Positions 1 to 5,080 of a stretch of DNA of 7,269 nucleotides are shown one piece after another; the stretch's first letter is position 1, and the number at the start of each line of letters is the position of its first letter. Where the stretch lies: contig CAJUFA010000063.1 in NCBI GenBank assembly GCA_910585725.1, positions 1 through 7,269 on the forward strand. Direction: 5' to 3'. Under the pieces are notes generated by a model, which was not told the origin of the DNA, made no database searches, and saw nothing but the letters and a program-made list of their open reading frames with translations. A program made the position numbers and the translations under genes. The stretch comes from an uncultured Dorea sp. Its GTDB lineage: Bacteria; Bacillota; Clostridia; Lachnospirales; Lachnospiraceae.

Positions 1-160
1 GGTTCATCCGACCGATGAAGCCTGGTCGGCAGGCTCAAGATTCCGAGAGCCTATTGTTATGTATTCTTGGAGATCTCTTGAACCTGTCCTTGCAGTTGAT
101 TATCTGTCGGATGCACATAAATCGTCTTAACAAAATAGGGCAAAAAGAGATTCCGAGCTT
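1..160. other. Unresolved left flank, no convincing gene
   Basis: This stretch lies beyond the stop codon of the minus-strand regulator. Two plus-strand frames are open from the window edge: one from position 2 to a TAA at 128-130 (42 residues, ending DAHKSS) and one from position 3 to a TAA at 161-163 (53 residues). Either could be the tail of a gene entering from the left, but runs this short can be open by chance and I recognise neither product. The first frame reads more like ordinary protein (VHPTDEAW near its start). The stretch also carries an imperfect inverted repeat, which makes non-coding structure equally possible. I see no clear hairpin plus U-tract to terminate the minus-strand gene here. 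Confidence 0.3.
5..113. repeat. Imperfect long inverted repeat
   Basis: CATCCGACCGAT at 5-16 is mirrored by ATCTGTCGGATG at 102-113 (11 of 12 positions pair). Nested inside, CAGGCTCAAGA at 30-40 is mirrored by TCTTGAACCTG at 76-86 (10 of 11, with one G-U type position). The arms between these blocks are more diverged. Two smaller, mutually exclusive hairpins also lie in the left arm: CCGACC (8-13) with GGTCGG (24-29), and AGCCTG (19-24) with CAGGCT (30-35). What the structure does is unknown. The left arm starts almost at the window edge, so the full extent cannot be seen. Confidence 0.45.
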
Positions 161-1273
161 CTAACGTGAAAAGTGGTTCAGAATTCTCTGGAATTCAGAA
201 GTTTCTTTGATGCTTTCAAAGGCAGGGCAACATAGGGAATCACGTATGTTCCGGGGAATGAATTCTTTGCTTCTTGGCGCCATATTCCCCAGCGGAAGGC
301 GTGCGATCCATTCATCTAACCGATCGAAGTAAGAATCTCCCTGAAGCAGCACTTTTTCAGAGTGCAGAAGGCGGAGGACGCACTGCTCAAAAAGACGGAG
401 AGCCTCCAAAGATTCTTTTACTTCACCGTTCGCCGCATATAATGCCGCTGCCTGGTAATGGAACTGTGCCGCAAGATTAGGGTGGAGTTGATCTAACTGA
501 TACAATTCCATTATATTTTTTATCCGGCATATAGTTATCCTGCATCTTTCGAAGTCATCTGTGTACAGAGCCAGGGACGTCATTGCGTCGGACATCAGAT
601 TGAGCAGGTCTAAGTATTCCCTGATCTGAACATGACTTTTGGCCTTTTCGTACTCCCCGGTCATCTGATAAGCCTGAACCAGAATCAAGCCTTTCTGGCC
701 GGAGAGACGGATGGGATCTTCAGCCGGTTCAAGTATACCGACGACCTCCTTTGCGTTCCCAAGACAGAGGGATATTTTGGCTTTCAAAGTCAAAGCGTCG
801 CCGCAGATATTTACGTCGCCGCAGTTGTCTATAATATGGCTACACCACAAGACGGCTTCCTCCAGGATCTGTATCTGAGCCGTTTCTGTTCCTGCCAGCA
901 TAAAATGGTTCAGGTACAGGACGCAAAGCTGCAGCAGGAAGGGGTAGCAGGAATAGTACCGATGAGCAAGAGAACGTATTTTCTCCAAAGTCTCATCAAA
1001 AGGACGTTCTGCAAAATCTGCTGAAAGTTTCGCATAGAAACGGCGAATCTGTTCCTGTGTGAGCTGCGCTTCATACCCGATCAGTTCATCGATGGTCATG
1101 TCAAAATAGGCGGCGAGTTGGAGTAAAACCAGAAGATCCGGCGTACTCTGTGCATTTTCCCATTTGGATACGGACGCCTTGGTCACTCCGAGGAAATCTG
1201 CCAGCTCTTCCTGTGTAATTTTCCGTTCGTGCCGAAGTCTGATAATGTTATTGGGTAATCTTAAATCATCCAT
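161..1273 (-). CDS. XRE-family HTH regulator with TPR-like C-terminal domain
   Basis: This is probably a cytoplasmic DNA-binding transcription regulator of 370 residues. Residues 10-65 form a classic XRE/Cro-C1 helix-turn-helix, with the TQEELA helix (20-25), the recognition helix SVSKWE (34-39), and TPDLLVLLQLA followed by IDELIGY. The remaining ~300 residues are helical. TPR-like pieces are visible around 198-215 (AYQMTGEYEKA) and 270-296 (ALYAANGEVKESLEA). Such tails usually sense a ligand or partner, or mediate oligomerisation; the signal here is unknown. The ATG at 1271-1273 is supported by AAGGAGA eight bases upstream. A strong promoter (1330-1358) precedes it. The gene is divergent from the hemerythrin-receiver gene across 279 bp, so autoregulation and control of that neighbour are plausible, but this rests on position only. 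Peptide-responsive RNPP-type function is possible but unproven. The protein looks intact. Confidence 0.88.
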   Translation of the reverse strand: MDDLRLPNNIIRLRHERKITQEELADFLGVTKASVSKWENAQSTPDLLVLLQLAAYFDMTIDELIGYEAQLTQEQIRRFYAKLSADFAERPFDETLEKIRSLAHRYYSCYPFLLQLCVLYLNHFMLAGTETAQIQILEEAVLWCSHIIDNCGDVNICGDALTLKAKISLCLGNAKEVVGILEPAEDPIRLSGQKGLILVQAYQMTGEYEKAKSHVQIREYLDLLNLMSDAMTSLALYTDDFERCRITICRIKNIMELYQLDQLHPNLAAQFHYQAAALYAANGEVKESLEALRLFEQCVLRLLHSEKVLLQGDSYFDRLDEWIARLPLGNMAPRSKEFIPRNIRDSLCCPAFESIKETSEFQRILNHFSR

Positions 1274-1289
1274 GCTGTCGCTCTCCTTG

Positions 1290-1312
1290 TGTAATCTATA
1301 TGTTTGTAATCT
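1290..1312. promoter_or_regulatory. Tandem TGTAATCT repeat in regulator leader
   Basis: TGTAATCT occurs at 1290-1297 and again at 1305-1312, with a 15-bp period. On the minus strand this reads AGATTACA twice. The pair lies between the predicted transcription start of the minus-strand regulator (about 1323) and its ribosome binding site (1282-1288). It is a possible autoregulatory operator; no regulator is proven to bind it. Confidence 0.3.
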
Positions 1313-1329
1313 TTTTGTGTCTTTTCTTC

Positions 1330-1358
1330 ATTATAATAAAAAAAGGATACCCTATCAA
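1330..1358 (-). promoter_or_regulatory. Sigma-A promoter of the XRE regulator gene
   Basis: On the minus strand the -35 box is TTGATA (top-strand 1358-1353) and the -10 box is a perfect TATAAT (1335-1330), separated by exactly 17 bp. Transcription would start near 1323, giving a leader of about 50 nt. This is the best sigma-A match in the window. Confidence 0.75.
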
Positions 1359-1371
1359 TCGAACCTTATGC

Positions 1372-1391
1372 GACTTTTTTGTATAAAAGTC
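1372..1391. promoter_or_regulatory. GACTTTT dyad upstream of regulator promoter
   Basis: GACTTTT (1372-1378) and AAAAGTC (1385-1391) form a perfect 7-bp inverted repeat around a 6-bp centre. It sits 13 bp upstream of the -35 box of the minus-strand regulator and about 90 bp upstream of the -35 box of the plus-strand gene. The geometry fits a dimeric regulator site; the binder is unknown. Confidence 0.3.
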
Positions 1392-1480
1392 AACTGACAG
1401 TAAACAAAAGCTTTCAAATAGACGAATGAAAAGACGTGCAGTAATAAGTGGTAAATTTTGTTGAAAAATTGGCGGAGTAA

Positions 1481-1509
1481 TTGATATTTTCTTTGGTACT
1501 TGCTATTAT
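1481..1509 (+). promoter_or_regulatory. Promoter of hemerythrin-receiver gene
   Basis: The -35 box TTGATA (1481-1486) is followed after 17 bp by TATTAT (1504-1509). A TGC directly in front of the -10 box (1501-1503) makes an extended -10. A perfect TATAAT at 1507-1512 overlaps but would need a 20-bp spacer. The leader would be about 35-40 nt and contains AAGGAGG at 1539-1545. Confidence 0.6.
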
Positions 1510-1552
1510 AATATTTAAGGATAATCAAATAGTGTTAAAAGGAGGCCTATAA

Positions 1553-2902
1553 ATGGAGAGTAAGTTGGTGTGGAAGGATGAGTATAATATTGGAGTAGAT
1601 ATACTTGATAAAGAGCATCAAAGACTTTTTAAGATTATTAACAAATTATTGGTGTTCAGTGATGAAGAGAAGAAGAGTCAGTGGGCATGCCAGGAGGGAA
1701 TCAAGTTTTTTAAAGATCATGCGATGAATCATTTTGATGAAGAAGAGGAATACATGGAGTCTGTTAATTACGAAGGGCTTAAGACACACAAGCATATCCA
1801 TCAGGTATTTCGGGAAGAAACTCTGCCGGCGCTTGAAAAGGAATTGGAGCAGATGGATTATTCGGCTAATTCGGTCAATCATTTTCTTGGAGTCTGCGCC
1901 GGATGGCTGGTCGGTCACACTTTGACGGAAGACCGTGCCATCGTGAATGGCGGCGTTGACAGATGGAGCGGTCTTCTTCCGAAAGAGGAGCAGGAGGCCA
2001 TGAAGAAGGTGATCATTCAGCTCATCTATGACATGTTTAGTCTGGAGTCTCATGTGATCAGCGATATCTACGGCGGAGAGAAGTTTGGAAAAGGGGTGTA
2101 TTACCGTCTGGTCTATGGCAAGGAGCAGGTGGAGGAAAAATGTGAGATTTTCATGGTCTTTGAAGACAGGCTGCTGATCAATACGGTAGGAAAGATTATG
2201 GGGGTAAAGACGGATAAGCTGGATACTATGCTGCTCAATGCCACAAGATTTATGGCGCGCCAGTTTGTGGGCCGGATCATGGAGCATTTGTCGGAGATGG
2301 ACGGCTACGAACTAAAGGAGGAGAATCTTCTTACATATGAACAATTTAAGAAGGTATTTGAGAAAGAAAAGCTACAGGTCAGCCTGCTGATCGATACGGG
2401 AGGGGGATATTTCGCATATAGTACGATTGCGCCCCATCTGTTGGACAAGGAGATTGCGGCGCCCATAGGGGCAGAGAACGCGGTGGCAGAGATTGAGAAA
2501 TATCTTATGGAGAAGAAGAAAGAACCCGCAAAGCCTAAGATTCTTCTGGTAGACGATTCTTTGACTATACGCGAGGGGATGAAAAAACTTCTGGAGGAGA
2601 CATATGAAGTAATGCTGGCAAACTCAGGGGTAGCGGCGCTTAGGAGTATTATCCTGGATCGGCCGGATCTGGTGCTGCTGGATTATGAGATGCCGGTCTG
2701 CGACGGGAAGCAGGTACTGGAGATGATTCGATCGGAGGACGCCTTTAAGGGAATACCGGTAATCTTTTTGACCGGCCGGACGGATCCGGATACTGTCAGA
2801 AAGCTGACAGCGATGAGGCCGGACGGATATTTGGCAAAATACTTAAAGCCGAGTGAGATCAAGAATAAGATTGATGAATTCTTCGAGAAAATAAAGAATT
2901 AA
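1553..2902 (+). CDS. Bacteriohemerythrin / CheX-like / CheY-like receiver fusion protein
   Basis: This is a soluble protein of 449 residues with three modules. Residues 1-132 are a bacteriohemerythrin, which binds O2 at a di-iron centre. All seven expected ligands are present with correct spacing: H22, H60, E64, H79, H83, H122 and D127. Residues ~150-305 resemble the CheX/CheC-type phosphatase fold. However, the helix that normally carries ExxN reads ATRFMARQFVG (230-240), placing F233 and R236 at those positions, so phosphatase activity is doubtful. Residues 327-449 are a receiver domain with acidic pair D334/D335, phospho-acceptor D377 (LLDYEMP), T407 and K429. There is no HTH, GGDEF or other output domain after the receiver, so signalling is probably by protein contact, as for CheY. 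The start is fixed by AAGGAGG seven bases before the ATG. A chemoreceptor gene follows, which supports a role in O2/redox-linked chemotaxis. That role is inferred. Confidence 0.85.
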   Translation: MESKLVWKDEYNIGVDILDKEHQRLFKIINKLLVFSDEEKKSQWACQEGIKFFKDHAMNHFDEEEEYMESVNYEGLKTHKHIHQVFREETLPALEKELEQMDYSANSVNHFLGVCAGWLVGHTLTEDRAIVNGGVDRWSGLLPKEEQEAMKKVIIQLIYDMFSLESHVISDIYGGEKFGKGVYYRLVYGKEQVEEKCEIFMVFEDRLLINTVGKIMGVKTDKLDTMLLNATRFMARQFVGRIMEHLSEMDGYELKEENLLTYEQFKKVFEKEKLQVSLLIDTGGGYFAYSTIAPHLLDKEIAAPIGAENAVAEIEKYLMEKKKEPAKPKILLVDDSLTIREGMKKLLEETYEVMLANSGVAALRSIILDRPDLVLLDYEMPVCDGKQVLEMIRSEDAFKGIPVIFLTGRTDPDTVRKLTAMRPDGYLAKYLKPSEIKNKIDEFFEKIKN

Positions 2903-2921
2903 TAATGATTCGGGAATTAAT

Positions 2922-2963
2922 GAGGGACCGGAGGAAATGGATTATTTCCCCAGTCTCTTTTTT
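2922..2963 (+). terminator. Rho-independent terminator after hemerythrin gene
   Basis: GGAAAT (2933-2938) pairs with ATTTCC (2944-2949) around a 5-nt loop. The stem continues imperfectly outward to GAG (2922-2924) with CTC (2955-2957), and TTTTTT follows at 2958-2963. It begins about 20 bp after the stop codon, so it should separate this gene from the chemoreceptor. Confidence 0.6.
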
Positions 2964-2993
2964 CATCTGTTGACTGTAACTAATTACTAAAAT

Positions 2994-3123
2994 TGAGGGA
3001 GTATTTTCAATAATAATGTTGAAATTTCCGATGAATTTATGTAAAATAAAGATGGTGACTTTTTGAAAATACTGTTTCACTTGAGATAAGGATTTTGGCG
3101 ATTTCCTGGTGAGGGAGTATTTT
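2994..3123. repeat. Repeat cluster around the chemoreceptor promoter
   Basis: TGAGGGAGTATTTT is repeated exactly at 2994-3007 and 3110-3123 (14 bp, same orientation). In addition AGTATTTTCAA at 3000-3010 has its exact reverse complement TTGAAAATACT at 3063-3073 (11 bp). The inverted pair brackets the predicted promoter at 3019-3047. Two or three binding sites of one regulator, or a structured leader, are both possible. Confidence 0.5.
3019..3047 (+). promoter_or_regulatory. Candidate sigma-A promoter of chemoreceptor gene
   Basis: TTGAAA (3019-3024) and TAAAAT (3042-3047) are separated by 17 bp. Transcription would start near 3054, giving a leader of roughly 130 nt. That leader can form a hairpin in which GGCG (3133-3136) and AGGA (3139-3142) pair with TCCT (3148-3151) and CGCC (3153-3156). 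I looked for a cyclic-di-GMP riboswitch signature in the leader and did not recognise one. Confidence 0.5.
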
Positions 3124-3153
3124 GGAAAGAGAGGCGGTAGGACATAATCCTGC

Positions 3154-3161
3154 GCCGATAT
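3154..3161 (+). promoter_or_regulatory. Possible sigma-D (sigma-28) -10 element
   Basis: GCCGATAT matches the -10 octamer used by the motility sigma factor (SigD/FliA) and lies directly upstream of a chemoreceptor gene, a typical SigD target. Against it, no TAAA -35 box lies 13-16 bp upstream, and a start near 3168 would leave only about 15 nt before the ATG, with the AAGGAG at 3169-3174 at the very 5' end of the transcript. Confidence 0.25.
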
Positions 3162-3182
3162 ATACCAGAAGGAGTGGTCAAA

Positions 3183-4868
3183 ATGAAAAAAAGAATGAAT
3201 CAATCTACATTGACGCTAATTTTGAATGGGGCGTCTATTTTTGCATTATGTATCGTCATCATCTTTTTGTTTTTTCAGGTTTGGGTGAGCCGGGAGCTTA
3301 ATAGCGCGAATACGGATAGGTTTAATCTTACATATGCTGCAAATCGATTTATGAATGCGTCGTCCTTTCTTTCGAACGAGGTGCGGGCATATGCTGCGAC
3401 GGGAAATATAGAGTATTATGACGCTTATCAGGATGAACTTAATAATCAGAAGAACCGTGAAGGCGGCATAGCTGCGATGCAGGAGATTGGGATTACGGAA
3501 GAAGAACAGTTGATGATTGATCAGATGTCTGAGATTTCCGATTCATTGGTTCCTCTGGAAGAGGGAGCTATGAAAAGGGTGGAGTTAGGGCAGATAGAAG
3601 AGGCTATTAATTTCGTGTATGGCGAGGAATACAGTACGGCGATTGCGAAAACCAACACTATAAAAGAAGAATTTTTGGAATCTATTGATCAAAGAAGCTG
3701 GGAAGAAGTGGAGCGTCTGGAAAGGAAAGCGAATAATCTGCTTTTTGCCATGGTGGTCGCGCTATTTGCGGTTGGCGTTCTGCAGGTGACGAATCTGGTG
3801 CTCACCAGAAAACGTGTCCTTACTCCGGTGATTGCAGTGAAAGATCAGATGGGAGAGATCGCTATTGGAAATCTTTCGGCAGATTTTGCCTTGGAATCAG
3901 ATACATCTGAGATTGGAAGACTGATAGAATCTATCCATGAGACGAAGGGAGAATTGAAAAAAATTATTCAGGATATAGATCATAAGCTGGCTGAGATGGC
4001 GCAGGGAAATATGGATCTGTCGATCGGGAACGATTACCGCGGAGAATTCCAGCCGATCCAGAGAGCTATGAAACAGATCCTGGATGCGTTCAACGAAGCT
4101 CTTTCACAGATCAACCGGACTGCGGAGAGAGTGACGATAGAATCTCAACAGGTGGCGACCGGCGCTCAGAGCCTTTCCAGAGGCACTGTAGATCAGGCTT
4201 CGGCTGTAGAGGAATTGACTGCCAGTATTCAGAAGTTGGCGGAGCAGGTGGATAGTACGTCGTCCGATGCTGATAATGCCAGAACGAGTACGATAGACGC
4301 GGCGGCTCAGTTGGAGCTTTGCAATACCAAGATGAGGGAATTGACTGCTTCTATGGAGAATATTTCTAAATCTTCTCATGAGATCGGAGGTATTATTAAG
4401 ACGATCGAAGATATTTCTTTCCAGACCAATATCCTGGCATTAAATGCGGCTGTTGAAGCAGCCCGCGCCGGCGACAGAGGGAAGGGCTTTGCCGTAGTAG
4501 CAGATGAAGTGCAGAGTCTGGCAAATAAGAGCGCGGCGTCTGCAAAGAATATTACGGCGTTGATTGAAGAATCTATGCGTCTGGTAGAACAAGGTACGGC
4601 GTTAACGGTAGATACGACAGAAGCGCTTGCGGTAGGGGTTACCGGCGCTCGTAATTCTACAGAACTGGTTGAGAGGATTGCAAATTCTGCGACACAGCAG
4701 GTAGAAGCTCTTCGCCAGCTTACGCTTGGTATGGAACAGATTTCCAGCGTAGTGCAGACCAATGCAACGACGGCAGAGAGATCGGCAACTTCTGCAGAGG
4801 AATTGCATGGGCAGGCGCAGGAATTAAAGGTTTCCGTTCAGAGATTCCGGCTTCGGGATTACAGATAA
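3183..4868 (+). CDS. Methyl-accepting chemotaxis protein (two TM, tandem HAMP)
   Basis: This is a membrane chemoreceptor of 561 residues that would signal to CheA/CheW. TM1 is at ~10-34. An extracellular helical sensor at ~35-183 looks like the four-helix-bundle MCP type, and TM2 is at ~186-206. A first HAMP starts near 207, and a second HAMP-like segment (EMAQGNMDLSI, then EFQPIQRAMKQIL) ends near 300. The coiled-coil hairpin has its tip at ~411-443 (QTNILALNAAVEAARAG, then GFAVVADEV). Roughly 126-136 residues flank the tip on each side, which fits the 36-heptad class. ASAVEELTASI is a likely methylation segment. No C-terminal CheR-docking pentapeptide is present. I chose the ATG at 3183 over the in-frame GTG at 3174 because AAGGAG (3169-3174) overlaps that GTG and sits eight bases before the ATG. 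The ligand is unknown. The upstream hemerythrin-receiver protein is a possible signalling partner. Confidence 0.93.
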   Translation: MKKRMNQSTLTLILNGASIFALCIVIIFLFFQVWVSRELNSANTDRFNLTYAANRFMNASSFLSNEVRAYAATGNIEYYDAYQDELNNQKNREGGIAAMQEIGITEEEQLMIDQMSEISDSLVPLEEGAMKRVELGQIEEAINFVYGEEYSTAIAKTNTIKEEFLESIDQRSWEEVERLERKANNLLFAMVVALFAVGVLQVTNLVLTRKRVLTPVIAVKDQMGEIAIGNLSADFALESDTSEIGRLIESIHETKGELKKIIQDIDHKLAEMAQGNMDLSIGNDYRGEFQPIQRAMKQILDAFNEALSQINRTAERVTIESQQVATGAQSLSRGTVDQASAVEELTASIQKLAEQVDSTSSDADNARTSTIDAAAQLELCNTKMRELTASMENISKSSHEIGGIIKTIEDISFQTNILALNAAVEAARAGDRGKGFAVVADEVQSLANKSAASAKNITALIEESMRLVEQGTALTVDTTEALAVGVTGARNSTELVERIANSATQQVEALRQLTLGMEQISSVVQTNATTAERSATSAEELHGQAQELKVSVQRFRLRDYR

Positions 4869-4884
4869 ATAAGAAAATAGAAGG

Positions 4885-4934
4885 CCGCTGTATTGAGGAT
4901 TGATTTGAAGAACCTCAGTGCAGCGGTTTTTTTT
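4885..4934 (+). terminator. Strong rho-independent terminator after chemoreceptor gene
   Basis: A stem of about 14 pairs forms between 4885-4898 (CCGCTG...GAGG) and 4913-4926 (CCTC...CAGCGG), with only two G-U pairs. It is followed by eight consecutive T at 4927-4934. It starts 17 bp after the chemoreceptor stop codon. Confidence 0.88.
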
Positions 4935-4936
4935 GT

Positions 4937-4966
4937 GAGGCGGCAAATCTTGGAGCGGCCTCTTTT
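4937..4966 (+). terminator. Weak second terminator-like hairpin
   Basis: GAGGC (4937-4941) pairs with GCCTC (4958-4962), and two further pairs form inside a G-G mismatch. TTTT follows at 4963-4966. It lies immediately behind the strong terminator and may be a backup, or chance. Confidence 0.3.
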
Positions 4967-4982
4967 GCATGTTTTTGTGAGG

Positions 4983-5027
4983 AGTATAAATAATACTATT
5001 GTAGAGATTTGTGTTTTTTGATATAGT
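4983..5027 (+). promoter_or_regulatory. GH127 gene promoter with adjacent AGTAT dyad
   Basis: TTGTAG (4999-5004) and TATAGT (5022-5027) are 17 bp apart and make a moderate sigma-A promoter. Directly before the -35 box, AGTAT (4983-4987) and ATACT (4993-4997) form a 5-bp inverted repeat around AAATA, which could be a regulator site. I did not find a convincing catabolite-response (cre) sequence nearby, although such control is common for glycosidase genes. Confidence 0.45.
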
Positions 5028-5080
5028 GAATCTACGGAAATGAGTTTTCGAACAGTCAGACAGGAGAGGAAGGGAAAGAG

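Noticed and set aside
38..157. Direct repeat AGATTCCGAG at 38-47 and 148-157
   Set aside because: It is only 10 bp long with no further similarity on either side, so chance is likely.
632..1024. Plus-strand open frame of 130 codons opposite the XRE regulator
   Set aside because: It is antisense to a clearly recognisable HTH-TPR protein and has no family features.
1646..2287. Minus-strand open frame of 213 codons opposite the hemerythrin gene
   Set aside because: The plus strand has all hemerythrin ligands in register. The antisense protein is a shadow rich in His and Leu.
2937..2990. Short plus-strand reading frame (17 residues, starting MDYFPS) behind GGAGG
   Set aside because: It lies inside the terminator hairpin, and the GGAGG is too close to the ATG for normal initiation.
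3174..3182. Upstream GTG start for the chemoreceptor
   Set aside because: The GTG shares a base with the AAGGAG ribosome binding site, which is ideally spaced for the ATG at 3183.
3048..3182. Cyclic-di-GMP riboswitch in the chemoreceptor leader
   Set aside because: Such switches often precede chemotaxis genes in clostridia, but I could not find the conserved GEMM core sequences here.
2859..3203. Minus-strand open frame of 114 codons across the hemerythrin-chemoreceptor gap
   Set aside because: It begins with TTG, has no ribosome binding site, overlaps both real genes and the terminator, and its protein resembles no family I know.
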